NCBI GenBank assembly: GCA_030686995.1
Contig: CM060707.1
Span: 87,964,472-88,028,471, forward strand
Reading direction: 5' to 3'
Length of the DNA stretch: 64,000 nucleotides
DNA from: Artemisia argyi
Taxonomy: Eukaryota; Streptophyta; Magnoliopsida; Asterales; Asteraceae
Shown here: positions 49,481 through 62,868 of the stretch, one piece after another
Numbering within the stretch: the stretch's first letter is position 1
Layout: the number at the start of each line of letters is the position of its first letter
Program-made: the position numbers and the translations under genes
The notes under the pieces: generated by a model
What the model was told of the DNA's origin: nothing
Seen by the model: only the letters and a program-made list of their open reading frames with translations
The model's database searches: none

Positions 49481-50000
49481 TGATAGAACTCATGCATGCA
49501 CCATCTTCTAAGTTCTAAGGACCGTTTTGGACTCCATGTTGTTTAGACATTGATCTAGGATAAACTATAAGCACAAAGATAATAATAAGCACAGCGGAAT
49601 AACATAAAGATTATTATTATTATCAACAAGGTTCTTCGTCACCATCTTTAACATATATTTACAGCCCAACTCTACTTGATCAAGGTAGAACGACCTTGAG
49701 GCTATACTAAACTAATCAACTAAACCCTAGACGTTTATAACTCACGTCTAGGTTACACACACACCCCTTTACTAGACGTCTACATTGTGGAAGACTTGAA
49801 TAATAAAATCCTACACCCTTGATCTCTTTATATAGAGAGATATTAGGGTTTACAAAATACTACGAAGGACTAATAAATAAAACTTCTTTTGCAAGCAAGT
49901 CCTTCCCATCTTTTGTAGAATTCCTTCTTGTCACTTCAAGCCCTTTATGTTTCATTCTTCTTGTTTTGTATCATCAAATCAATAAATATAATTCCCAACA
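49481..50000 (-). repeat. 3' LTR of the 2.7-kb element, 520 bp
   Basis: About 98% like the partner LTR by eye. A TATA-like ctatataaag on minus lies at about 49829-49838. The short plus-strand ORF inside (49819-50016) is not a gene. Confidence 0.9.
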
Positions 50001-51680
50001 ATCTTCCCCTATTTGATGATAACAAAACAAACACCTTCTTGTACGAACTTCCCTAGACGAAGTAGAAAAGTTGAGATAATTATATCTTGCCATGAATGAA
50101 ACAATCTTTGTCTTCCCCTTAATCCATGCCATGCCACTCCAACATCTCTTCTAACATCTCTTCCCCTTTTTGTTATCAACAAATAGGGAACATATAAGCA
50201 ATAGAAACTTCCCCTTGAGTGGTGCATGAACATCAAATGCTTAAACATATCATAAGATACATCCCCTGAAATCAATATGTTAACCATCTTTATGATTCTT
50301 CAAATCTGTAGGCTCCTTGTAATGATCACTTGTGAAGAAAATCAAGTATAACGAAATTGATGAAGAAGTAGAACAACTCAAACTTGTGCCTTATACCTTA
50401 TACTAACCATGTGACTTCAAACTTATACGAAACCATAAATATAAGTAGATCACAACCTCTTGACAAAATCCTCAACTAATATGAGACACTGAGCACTACA
50501 ATGTAACTCCTTAAAGTGATAGCAAATATGACATTAAGCACCTTCAGTTTGTAGATAATACATCAATTTGCTAGATTCATCAAGTCTTTGAGATATGATA
50601 AGAACACGTATCCAAGAAACTCCACTTCAACTCCAAATAAGTGACATTCATCTTTCTTCGTAATCACCTTTTCAAATAATCTACAAAACGAGCCTTTTTA
50701 ATCCTTTAAGAACATAAACTAAACTCCTTGTGTGTGTTGGAACCAAATAACCATTTTGTGTATGTAAACTAATATCAATCAAACTCATTGCGACTTCCCC
50801 TTACTCCTTATAACACGCAGCAGTACTTTGGATAGTCGAGCAGTACTTTGGAGATAAAAGTACTTTGAATCAGTAGAAGTACTTTGGAGAAGTACTTTGA
50901 TTTAGCAGAAGTACTTTGGAGATAGAAGTACTTTGAATCAGCAGAAGTACTTTGATTCAGCAGAAGTACTTTGGAGAAGTACTTTGATTGAACGGAGCAG
51001 TACTTTGTAATAGGAGTACTTTGATGAAGAGCAGTACTTTGAAATAATGAACGAGCAGCAGCAGTACTTTGAAACAATGGAGAAGTACTTTGAGAAGAAC
51101 AGTACCTTGGAGCAGTACGTTGAAATAACTTCAAAGATATACCCACTTGTAGCTTGAACATACTAATTAGTAACAATAGCCAAAGAATTTGAACCAAGAG
51201 ATACCAATCTAGAGTTTTGAAAAACCCTAAACACGATGAGGTACTTGAACCAGTAATCTCCATGAACAAAGCAATTAAATCCGATCCAAACCAACTTTCG
51301 AACACGTATAATCGACACCAAGCAGCAAATAACCAACTTCCACAATGATTTAACAAGAAAAGTACCAAATTCAAGAAGTTGAATCATAAAAACCCTAAAA
51401 ATTTGAAACTTTCACCTATTGCAGTAGCAAAATTCGACTATTTATATCTTTTTACTGAGAGCTCAGATCGAAGATCCCTCAAGTAGAACTCTTCCTTGAT
51501 ATGTTGAGAACCTCCAGTAAAAATTTCAGCCCGATCCAACGGTTAACGAAGGAGATATCGCTGTTTGAAAACAGCCCTGCAGAAAGGTTACGAAAATTAT
51601 ACCAGTTATGAATTTTTCTTCTTTTCTTCAAAAAACCTTGTAGATCCCTAGATCGAGAGCCCCCTTGCTCTGATACCACT
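50001..51680 (-). other. Core of the 2.7-kb element; no gag/pol
   Basis: The longest minus frame (51374-50808, 188 codons) starts hydrophobic and ends as a Gln-Ser-Thr-rich stretch. That stretch is only the translation of the repeated CAAAGTACT word, so I do not call it a gene. A second frame (51697-51479) crosses the primer-binding site. Neither resembles a retroelement protein. Confidence 0.6.
50822..51125 (-). repeat. Dense array of AGTACTTTG motifs
   Basis: On plus, AGTACTTTG occurs 15 times from 50822 to about 51092, at 13-30 bp spacing, then twice in changed form (agtacctt, agtacgtt) to 51125. On minus it reads CAAAGTACT, followed usually by GCT or TCT. The same word in the same sense is scattered in the Sirevirus-type element at 34686-45177. 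Confidence 0.95.
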
Positions 51681-52200
51681 TGATAGAACTCATGCATGCG
51701 CCATCTTCTAAGTTCTAAGGACCGTTTTGGACTCCATGTTGTTTAGACATTGATCTAGGATAAGCTATAAGCACAAAGATAATAATAAGCACAGCGCAAT
51801 AACATAAAGATTATTATTATTATCAACAAGGTTCTTCGTCACCATCTCTAACATATATTTACAGCCCAACTCTACTTGATCAAGGTAGAACGACCTTGAG
51901 GCTATACTAAACTAATCAACTAAACCCTAGACGTTTATAACTCACGTCTACGTTACACACACACACCTTTACTAGACGTCTACATTGTGGAAGACTTGAA
52001 TAATAAAATCCTACACCCTTGATCTCTTTATATAGAGAGATATTAGGGTTTACAAAATACTACGAAAGACTAATAAATAAAACTTCTTTTGCAAGCAAGT
52101 CATTCCCATCTTTTGTAGAATTCCTTCTTGTCACTTCAAGCCCTTCATGTTTCGTTCTTCTTGTTTTGTATCATCAAATCAATAAGTATAATTCCCAATA
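51681..52200 (-). repeat. 5' LTR of the 2.7-kb element, 520 bp
   Basis: Same length as the partner LTR. It differs at about ten positions, including the outermost dinucleotide on the right (ATA for ACA). Confidence 0.9.
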
Positions 52201-52205
52201 AGTCA

Positions 52206-53064
52206 TATCTTGTACATATTGTTTTGGGACGATTGGGACTCATGCGTAAAGTACTTGTGTTTTGGAGTAATGGGGAAGAACATCATATATTACCCCCATA
52301 TGTGCGTTAATCTTAAAAGTACTCCAAGTGTTTTGATTATCTTGATTCGAGTCATTAGATTAGTTTATTGTAAAGTATGTAAAAATTCAAGTGTAAGATG
52401 AATGTACATTCCCTATGATATATTATTTTGGATGGTAGGGTAAGAGTGTATAAAAAAAATCAAAAAAATAAAGAAAAAGAAAAAAAAATAGAAAAAGAAA
52501 AGAGAAAAAAAAACATACGGACTACCATCCCGTTTCATTCTATGTTTATTTTATGTTTTTATTATTTTTGATTTATTAGCTTAAGTCGAGTCTATTCTTG
52601 GCTTAGCAACGCCATATTGTACATGTAATTAACCAAGATGATTAACTCGCCACCAGTAAATATTGCCTTTATCCAACGAAACCGTGTATTCCATATCCCT
52701 ACACCTAACATTATAACCCTTTGAAAGACCTCTTTGATAGTTTATCCTAGGTGCTTACGCCCAGTGGTGGAGGTTTGATCCTTTCCCAAGCCTATGGTAA
52801 TCTATTTTGCTATGACAAGTATTGAGAGATGTTTTCCATTTCTATAATGTGATATATACTTTATTACACCCGAGAAATGTGAGTATCTAAACACTATTTG
52901 TGAGGTGCTAGTTTATGACCTCCGTGCTTGTCTTTGGTCTTTAGAGGAACGATTATTTGTTGTAATTACTTTTATATTAGTGTTAAATGACCCCTAACTG
53001 ATATTTTGATTAGAATAAAAGCGCATTTGCTTGAGGACAAGCAAATCTCAAGTGTAATGGTATT
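52206..53064 (+). mobile_element. Ty3/gypsy internal 3' region (right half)
   Basis: Continues the element interrupted at 49480. It includes an A-rich low-complexity stretch (52450-52515). From 52655 it equals copy A positions 1-410. Confidence 0.7.
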
Positions 53065-54126
53065 TGATGAGGCGAAAAGTGAACCACTTTTAACGGGTCA
53101 CTTAAGCCCGAATTCGAGATTATTCGATCGATTATTGCCCTAAGTCGTTTCTTTTGTCATTTTAGGTACTTTTTGAGAGAAATCTGGAAAAGGAAGCATT
53201 TTAGACGTTTTTGGAGCATAAAAGTGAAGAAAATGGCAAAGTCTCAATTTTCCTTGCTTGGAACAGTACCTGACGGCGTTACAACTTCCTTAATGACGGC
53301 GTTAAGAGTTACAAAAGAGGTGGATGTGGAATATAGACGTGACGGTCCAGAGGATTTTTAAATATCGGACCTGATGGCGTCACCAAGGAAAGTGAGGGCC
53401 CAGAGGAATTTTACACATGATGGCATCAAAATCAGATCTAGGCAATACGATTTCTATTATGGTGGTGAGTTGACGGCATCACAACTAATATATGAAGCCG
53501 TCACCAGTTGTAATCTATATATAGTTTTACAAATTTCATTCATTAGTGTGCAACTCTGACGAAAAAAACCCTAGGCCGAATTTTACAGCTTTTTCAAGGG
53601 TTCCAACCCTTTGAATCTTTCATGTTCAATTAAAGATAAGTACTCTTTCAAATCATTCAATATGTCTATGTGTTGCTTGATTATATCTTATGCTTGTCTT
53701 CAATTTAACATGCTAGGCTAGATTTCTTTTGTGTTTGCATAGATGTAGTGAAACCTAGATGTTGATTATGGGTTGATTGTTTGTTTACAGTTGTTATGGA
53801 TGATTGTATTTGATGTTAGGCTTAAGAAAACTTGTAGACTTCCATTGGTAACTTGCTTAAACATCTTAAGAAACATGATCGGAGGTGTACTACGATTTTT
53901 GGTTGTGTTTAATGCGTACGAGAATTCTAATGATCCAATGTTATGAACTTCTAACGGCTCGACATAGGAGTGAATTAGGATCCTATAGAGTTAGGGAATA
54001 TCGATACGGTCCTACGACTAGTATTAAGGAATATGACCCGTCATCCATGCAATTGTAATAAGCTATCAACCTGTAAAAGATATCTAGGGAGTAATGAAAT
54101 CTATGTTAACACAACTTTCCTCATCA
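53065..54126 (+). mobile_element. Ty3/gypsy LTR (copy B), 1062 bp
   Basis: TGATGAGG...CCTCATCA. Same as 411-1458 but with 14 bp more (ttttaacgggtcac region, about 53088-53101). The antisense scrap at 45178-45408 also has this stretch, so copy A carries a deletion. TATA-like ctatatatag at about 53514. Confidence 0.75.
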
Positions 54127-57100
54127 TTGTTTACACCATTAGTATAACTAGGTGAGTACCCGTGCATAGCAACGGAAATTCCTAGCGGCACACAATTAAC
54201 GATATACGATATAGTAGTAAGTGGTTCGTGTAATGTTCAAAATAGAGCGTGAAAAGATCAATACATCGTGTTGATATCCATAACCATATGCTGAACATCA
54301 GTACAAAAAAACTGCAACATTTATACTAATAAACCTACAACCGAAGTAAACAAAGCTATCAATATCCAACATCAAAGTAATACCTCTAATACATAAACCA
54401 ATAGTAGAGTAAACCATCAGTTTTTAGTTCTCCTTCATTGTCATTATCATTTGCCATAAGCCTTAAGATATGTGTTGTACATAACCATCTTCAAAACTAC
54501 ACTTATTGATATTAATAACCTCATGCTGAAGTTCAGAATAAGAATCTGCTACGTTTGAAACAGTAATCCGACAGTTGAAATCAACAAAACTATCAATACA
54601 GCCCTTAATACCCAAAATCAAAAGAGAGACTCTTTCTAGAGTGCATTTGTCGTAACCTTGGCTTGATTTGAGGGTTGCAGAGTAGACAGCAAATGCGTAT
54701 GTAGAGCCGCAGCTCACTACCGTGGCTAAAAAGGCGGTACATGATGGTATACATCCTAGACCGTGGCATAACACTCACAATCCAGTTGATAACATAGAAA
54801 ACTACCAAATTCCCCATATGGCTATATGTTGCATAGCAACGGGATTTTATAGCAGCAGATAGTTATAGTGATATTTTGGTTAAGTGTTTTGTGTAACCAA
54901 AATATCACTATAAGTATTTGCCGCTATAAATTTCGTTGCTATGCACGAACACTTATCAATAATAGGAAGTAGACACATTGTTATATTCTAAACAAAACAA
55001 TATAATATACCTTATGAATAACTTTAAATATCTCATAAAATTATACCATATTGTGTCGTTTGTCTCCTTTGTATATATAACATGTAAGAAATGAAGGACG
55101 TATATGATTTTGTACAAGGAATGATAAGACGAAATATTGTGACTTGAAAACGTGTTTATTAATAGTCACGTAAGTTTCCATGTTTTAAGTTGACGAAACA
55201 ATTTGAGATGATGTGCTTTCTTTGAAGTGAAAGTGTGTATTAATTATTCATTTAAGTTTCCTTGTTTTCATTATTTATTTTCAATCTTTCCTAAAACATC
55301 AGGTATAGAACAAACTAATTTTTTCCTAAACTAACAATGCACCGTATAAAATTATGGTTTATCTTTTTTTTTTTTTTTGTCAAACTTTTGTTTCAAGGGT
55401 TTTCTAAAAATTGAGAGCTAGCTAAGTAAAAGCCACAAACAACAAACTCAGAAGACAAATAAAATCATTGTACATATTAAACCAAGAAGAAATAGATCCA
55501 ACCATAGACTTATTTTGCAAAGCAAAGTACATAATCCGCTGTAGAGATTAATTCAAATCAACTAAAGATCTAAGCCATAATAATTCCACTCAAATCATTA
55601 TAGATCCGAACATACTCAAAACAACCAAAAAAAAAAGTTATACCCGTGTAACAAACACACACCAAAAACACCGACATTGCCTTGCTTTTTTCAACATCGT
55701 CAAACATCCATCACCATTATCACACGCCAAGTGTAGTAGCAATGATGGGATATGGAGGCATCGAAGAGAGCGGCAATGTATGTGTTTGTTTTGTGTTTAG
55801 TCACCACCTTCCCTTGAAACCCAACCGAAACCACCCTAAAACCGTTTCGATACCATCAACCCCGGAAGTATAGATGACGAAAGATTCAAATGACGGAGTT
55901 GGAAGCGGCGGATTTATAATCTACGCATATTGTCGGTTTTGACTCATAAACATAAGAATTAAATCCTTTAAGTGGAAACCAAAATATTGCGTAAAAAAAA
56001 ACTTTCATTAGAAAAATCAATGAATAAACCTAAAATTGTGGATTTTCTGCACATAATAAATCTAGTAACTAATTAAAGTGTTTTATTATAAGTAACTAAT
56101 TAAAGCGTTAATTAGCATTAAACATCATTTAAAATACAAAACGTTTTTCTGTAATTGATAGCCAAATCTCTGCTACAATATCGATGTCATGGCTATATAT
56201 TTCAACATTCCACAAATGCATTTCATTTCAATATTTCCTTTATTAAGTTTTTCAACATTTCACGAACCTTGACTTTCCACTTTTTCAATGTTGACCATTT
56301 TGATATTATATGTAGTTAAGATTAAGATTAAGATAGATAGTATATAGATATCGAGATCAAGAATCGTTTAATTATATATCGAGATCAAGTAGAGCAGAAA
56401 AGACTTCAAATTTCCATTAGAAACAATTCATCAGTGTACCTCAAGTAGCAACAACAGTAGGATGTCCAAATTTCAAAGTTCTAGCAGCCTCTTTTCTTGC
56501 CGATATAGAATAAGTAAATAGTTAAATAGAAACAATGTAATGAGCATATTAAAATTTTACCTTTAATTAACTAATTGGCATATGGCTCTCTATCCATTCT
56601 TTTATAGCATCAGCTTGAGTATATGGATGGGACCATTCTAACAACATTCATTACAAACAACATACACATATCTCCTCAAAGATATTCATGAATGAATAGT
56701 TTCTCTTCGGCAGCTCTAGTAGCAAAAAGAAGATAATAAACTGAAACTAAACTTTTATGGCTCAAGAAGGTCAATTTATCTCAATTGTATCAAGTTATCC
56801 TAACAATCACGTATATATGAGCTTCAACCATGTCAACTTATCTAACAATTGCTTATTTTAGTCAATTTCATCTAACAATTTCACAAAGAGAATGTTAATA
56901 ATCTAGTCTTCATAAATTGCAAACAATGGAACAATCAATGATATAAACATTGGGAACTTTTTCTTCACCAAGGCATTTTGTGGTAAGATGTAATTGACTA
57001 AAAAATGTCGAAAACAACTCAATATTCCTAAGATCATGAGAGTTCATTGCTACATAGTCCATGTTAAATACACACATGACAACACAATTTCAATAACCTA

Positions 57101-58681
57101 AGAATTATCTAAAACAATGACTCCAAAGAAATAATGGCTAAAGTTACGCACATGACGACACATATTTCAATTTTTCATGTTTTATCAACATCAATTTTCC
57201 ATTTTTAAAGAACATCAAGTAGTATCATAAGCGAAACCTTCTCAATTCACCCATCAAGTATATAAACAACACTTAAATTAAAGTGTCGATACAAAACAAC
57301 TTTAATCATATAGATAGTCACATTGTTTTATGTTTTGTTTAAACCTCTTATAGCATAAGTGATGTTGCTTAAGATTTAACTATATAATTAGTTTGTAGAA
57401 CTCCAATGAATAACAAAAAAAGAAAAGAAAAAAGAAGCATCACTTACATTTTAAGTTCTTTTTCTTCATTAAAGCATTTCACCAAACAGTTGGCATGCAT
57501 GGAGAATCTGTTATAATTCAAAATCCTTTAGTAAAAATCCAACACCAAGAAGTTGCTAAAGAAAAAAAAAATACTCCGTAATAAGTTACCTGGGTCAAAT
57601 CAGAGATGAAGCTGTGGCGATCCATAAATCAATCGCAGAATCAGTAGCAATAAGAAGAAGTTAATATAAATCCATTGATGTTTATAATCTATAAAAACAT
57701 ATATTCAAAACAATGTGAAGATTACCTAAAATTGCAGAAAGCCAATCGAGATGAAAGAATCTCAAAATGACACTAAAAGGAGTAAAAGGGGTGTGTGTGC
57801 TAGAAAGAGAGAAAGGAAGAGAATGAGGGTTTGTGTGTTTGCTTCAGCATTTCGGGTGTGTGCTTATGTGATGTGAGGCATGTCAATTTCAACTTTGTAT
57901 CAAATCATTCCCTATTTTAAAAGTTATTCTTCTCTCAAAATCAACTATATCTCTAAAAGTCAACTATGTATTACAATTACAAACCGTGTGTACTAATATG
58001 TTTTGATATTTCATTGTTTCAATACAATGTTTCCCATAATACAAACCTTGTATTTAAGAAGTTTCTTTGAATAGTTTATCTTCTCTCTCCTTTGACTATG
58101 TTGAAAGAACTCAACATTTCATTTGACCATTTCTCTATTATAAGTAGTTAAGATTAGCTTAATTATCATATCTGTTATTTTACTTTTATTGTATTTGTAG
58201 TAAATTGGGTTGGCTAGCAACTAATTCCGCCCACTCCTCCAAAACCCGAGATTTTACTTGCTTTTATAAAATATTAAAATACATAAAGAATCATCCCTCA
58301 CCTCTAGACCTAGTTTAGGAGGCTTTCTAATCCTAGCGACACTATATCTGAGTTGAACGATCAATCCCCCGGTACTTGTCACTATATTATACTACAACGA
58401 TTAGGTACACTATCTGGTGGGGGTTGTAAACATATACTTTCAAAAACTTTCAAACCCACTTTCATCCTATTTTTAGTTGTTTAATTCCGTATCGTTTCGT
58501 TTATGTAATGTTTACGTTTTATTAATAAAATTTGTGTTTGTGTTAAAAGATGTTTTTTTTTTTTTAAATAAAGAAAGATAATACAATATGGGTTGCCACT
58601 ATGATGAGAGAGGTGAATATGGGTTGAAGAGAGAGAAAGCTGAGGTGGCAGCCGGAAAGATGATGCAATATATGTCACCAC
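54127..58681. other. Copy B equivalent of 1459-6001; no intact gene
   Basis: Holds the Helitron-like end (about 54148), the palindrome (about 54829-54947) and the same AT-rich sequence as copy A. No new feature. Confidence 0.6.
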
Positions 58682-61600
58682 TGTAACCCCCGGTACTTTT
58701 CCTAAAACTATTTTACGAGTCAAAACCTTTACTTTTGATTTTCCTTAACTTTTGAACATCTTTGAATTTTTTTGAGTTTGAAAAACTGTGGATATCTTAT
58801 TTAACGTGAGCATTATTTCCTTTATCGAGCCGGCACAACCTAGAAAACTTGAATCGTACTGCATTTGCCAAATTTATTTGAATTATATTGAGTTTGAGAA
58901 AAACTTTGAAGTTTATACTTGATTTTATCAGAAAAATGATTTCGTGAACAATGGCGCAAGTTTCGTAATTTTTTGAGTCCGTTTGCTATGTCGTTTGAAC
59001 CCCGAAGCATTTATCGTAAGAAGTTTATTTCGTTGGCAGTTTTGGTCCCTTGACTTACCTTTTTATTTCACCTTACACTTCCATTTTATTCAAAAACTAC
59101 CCTAAACATTTCCTTAATATAAATACCCATTTTATTCACTTTTCTCATTTTCCACACAAATAAACACACACACACTCAAAAAAACACTCTCTCTCCCTCT
59201 CTTTGAATTTCCGACCGCCGGCCCCAACTTCCGGCTAGCAGTAGCAGATTCCGGTCACCGGAAAAATATTCTGGCAACCCATTTTCTAATCTCAACTTGT
59301 AGATCGGGTAAAACCCATCACCACCGTACCACCCACACCCCTCCAATCACCCTGTACGTGCCCGACGCGCCTCCACCGTGCGCTGCCACCTTCACCGTGA
59401 CCACCACCGCCACTCTCTTGTGTTCTCCGATGGTATAGCACCCTCACGCGTCTCCCCTTTTAATATTTTTGATTTTATTCGAAACCCTAATTGGTAAAAC
59501 TTTTATAAAACCGATTTTGACATAAAACATTTTATAAAATCCTTTTTATCTTTACAAAACCGTGTGGACCTCGCGTTTTTACCTCGACTCAGTCACGATT
59601 TGTTGGAGACTCGGTGTGACTCGGTCTCGACTCACCGAGTCAACTCGTGACTCGGTGAGGATCTTGTGTATTTGATTTCTGTTTTGATGTTGTAGCGAAG
59701 GGAGTATATATATTTGCTGTTGGATGGTGTATTGAGGGTCCGTTTGGACCTGTTGTGCCTCGACAGCCACACACCCCACCACCGAGGCTTAGGTGGTGGT
59801 GGGGGATAGTATTATTGAGATGTTTGTGTTTGATTCGGATGTGGATTTGACGATTATATTGTATTTGTGTTGGTTTTGGTTAAGCCGAGAGCTACGTAAG
59901 CTCGAGGTGAGTCGAGCCGTGACTCATGGCGAGTCACGGCAAGGTTTCGTTGTTTATTTACTCATACTTGTTTATCTATTAGTGTTTTGATACGGTTTCG
60001 GCAATATTATTTTTGACATGGGGTAACTTGACGAATAATATAAATTCGGATAATATATATAAAACAATAAAACAAGTCGATATATTTAAGCGGATTGTGA
60101 CATCGGACTTGGATCCGGATTATGATATTGTGACAATATTTGTATTGTGGAAGAGAATTGGAAGTCTTGGATTTGCGGTGTGGTTATTTGGACTATATGG
60201 ACCATTTGGTACGAATAATACGAAATGGTCGATAACGCTAAACAACTAACATTAACGTGAATGATATGTCCAATTGTATATAATAACTTGTGAGATTTAG
60301 TAATAATAAGGATATATTTTAGAGTCGTTGACTCGGGAAAACATTGTATAAATAGGAAGGTCATGCCAAAATTTCATCAAATCATTTATAAACTTACTCT
60401 TTTACCGATAATCTAAAAACATTCTCAAAACTTATACGATTTGATATTCTGTCAACTATTTTGGGTAAAATGGGTAAACGCCGAAACTATCTATCATTGT
60501 TTTCTTTTGTTTATTTTATCTTATGCCTTCTATTCTTTTATTCTTTTCTTTTCCCGTTTAATTAATTCATTGTAATTTCTATTTGTTTTAGCGTGAGTTA
60601 TTCTTTGGTCACACAATTTACGACTTCTTCACGAGAGCGTTTTACTCTCCTTTGTCACTTCTTTCTACGTGTTTGATTTTGTTGCGCCACCTTTCTTCGT
60701 CTTATTCTCGAAACGGTATTTTCTGAAGATCCACATGAGATTTCAAACGTTTACTTCTTTTAACGACATTGAAAACTAAACCTTTTCATAATAAACATGG
60801 GTTTTCGACGAACGTTATGTTATATATGTTATTGAGTTTTATTTCTGATATATATTACTCGTTAGGTTGTGCTGATCCTGTAATCGTTGTGCTTATACTT
60901 TCTTGACGACGTGTGCTTAATGAATTATGCTTGTGCTTTCTTGATGCCGTTGTGCCTACACTATTGATGCCATTGTGTTTGCTAGTTGATACTAGCTGTG
61001 ATATCTTGCATTGCTACATACTCAGATGAGTTCATAGCCCCACTTTTATCTATTTTAAATTGTTTTGCAAACTAATTGGGGTGAGACACATGCTTTGTTT
61101 TTACTATGATCACAATGGTTTGAAAACTGTTTATGGAACTGAGAACTGATATTTCTGGTACTGTGAGTGAAGCAGTAGCCATTTTGATAAGCACTAAGTA
61201 CGATTTCTGCCACTATTAAGTCTCTCAGATGATGAGCCAATAATCACTTGCGAGGGTTACTTGCGAGTGAGCGCGAATATAGGGATATAGGCCTATAGGA
61301 ATTGACCCTCCCATCCCTTTTGCTGGATAGGCAATTTGGGTGTACTATATTCGAGGTTTGCTGGGTACTTGGCAGGTACCCGGCGTTGGGGGCATTTGTT
61401 ATATTATGAAATTCCGCGGTTATTGTCGACTTATGATTGGTTGGTTAACGCTTTGGTCTCATGAACTTAGTGCGGTGGTATTTTCCGGGCATATAACAAC
61501 GTAGCCCCTTTATCTTAAAATTTGAAATATTGTGATCAACTACTTTGCTTTAAACCTATGAATTCACTCAACCTTTGTGTTGACTTTAGCATGTTTATCT

Positions 61601-62005
61601 CAGGTGTTAGATATTGCCGCTACATATTTTTTATTAGAGGAGCTTGGCGAAGGGCATGGCTTGGTCATAGAAGACTCCGAAAACCGTTGGGACTTATTTT
61701 AAGTAAATTTTGAATTACAGCTTCCGCACTATTTTAACTATTGCAAAATGAGTGTTTTTAATTATAAAGTTTTATTCTAAAATGGTTTATGTAAAACCGA
61801 TCTTTGTACTCCTTGTTTTTAAATCTACTTTTGAACTGTAGCTTTCGCACTCTTTCAATTGATGTAAATTGAATATTTTCAATTACGAAATTTTCTCCAA
61901 AATGGTTTATATAAAAACCGCTCTTTGTACCCTTTGTTATAATAACAATCGAGTAACACCCCCAGACTTGTAGGCTTCCGCTGATCCGGTTTTCGGGGTG
62001 TCACA
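58682..62005 (+). mobile_element. Solo LTR, 3324 bp (copy B)
   Basis: TGTAACCCCCGG...GGGGTGTCACA with the same target duplication accac (58677-58681, 62006-62010) as the copy A solo LTR. Insertion and solo-LTR formation therefore preceded the duplication. Confidence 0.85.
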
Positions 62006-62010
62006 ACCAC

Positions 62011-62868
62011 TGTGAGAATCCTAACGATTTTTCAAACTCTTTTATAAAACACACGTAGAGATTATAGCTTTACTGTTGGTGACGTAACAAAATCTCATTT
62101 CGTAACCAAAGTAAACATTGTGAAACGAATCACTTTGACCATTGACCATTTTGCATTTTCGTACACATCAATTTAGCATTAGAGTTAATTACATAAATGG
62201 TCCTTGTGGTTTGTCGGGTATTACGGATTTGATCCCTAAATTTTTTTTTTGCGGATATCGTCCTTGTGGTTTTGACCCGTTATGGCTTTGGTCCCTTGAC
62301 CACCTGTTCTGTTACTTTGATCGTCAAAGATAGTTGAAATGACAATAATACCCTCGTATGTTTAACTATACGGTCCTTGTGGTTTGTCTCGTATTACGGA
62401 TTTAGTCCCTAAGGTTTTTTTTTTTCATTTTTTTTTATAATTTTTGAAAGAAGTTTTTTAAAACTTTTTTGGCAGATTTTTTTAATTTTAATACTTTTTG
62501 ACAGAATTTTTTTATAAAATTTTTTGACAAATTTTTTTTAATAGATTTTTGTTAAATTCCTTAGCAGATTTTTTACAATATCTCTACATTATATATAACA
62601 GGAGGCATTTGAATAAAATGTCACCTCATTGCCCAGTAATTAAATTTTTGCTATGTCATCAGCCCTGTCATCACATGTAAACATTTTTATTTTATATAAT
62701 AATATTAGGGGTGTTAATATTATTATATATTTTTAAAATTTTATTATTGTAATTAAAAAGTTGTGTTAGTGAGTTTCGAACATAGGATTGAATAAGCAAA
62801 CATAAAGATGCATGTTTACCAATGGACCAATACAACTTTTGATATTTGTTTTACAAATCAAAATATAT
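62011..62868. other. Copy B equivalent of 9322-10179
   Basis: Same repeat-like phrase ggtccttgtggttt and T-rich stretch as in copy A. No gene. Confidence 0.6.

Larger units (their letters stand above)
49481..52200 (-). mobile_element. 2.7-kb non-autonomous copia-like LTR element
   Basis: Complete, with target duplication agtca (49476-49480 and 52201-52205). LTRs of 520 bp lie at 49481-50000 and 51681-52200. On minus the LTR starts TGTTGGGAATT and ends GTTCTATCA (the copy at 52200 has one terminal base changed). The primer-binding site on minus is agtggtatcagagc (51667-51680), the initiator Met type. The polypurine tract on minus is AAATAGGGGAAGAT (50001-50014). The 1680-bp core has no gag or pol. 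LTR start and tract match the Sirevirus-type copies, so their proteins may mobilise it. Confidence 0.92.
52655..62868. repeat. Large duplicated block, copy B
   Basis: Second copy of 1-10179. It ends at 62868, where an LTR of the 3-kb family is inserted. Copy A shows the uninterrupted site at about 10175-10185. Notable differences are the 14 extra bases in the gypsy LTR and a replaced stretch near 58786-58806, where copy A carries a sequence found 60 bp downstream. Confidence 0.95.

Noticed and set aside
50808..51374. 188-codon minus-strand protein in the 2.7-kb element
   Set aside because: Half of it is the translated AGTACTTTG array and the rest shows no family resemblance.
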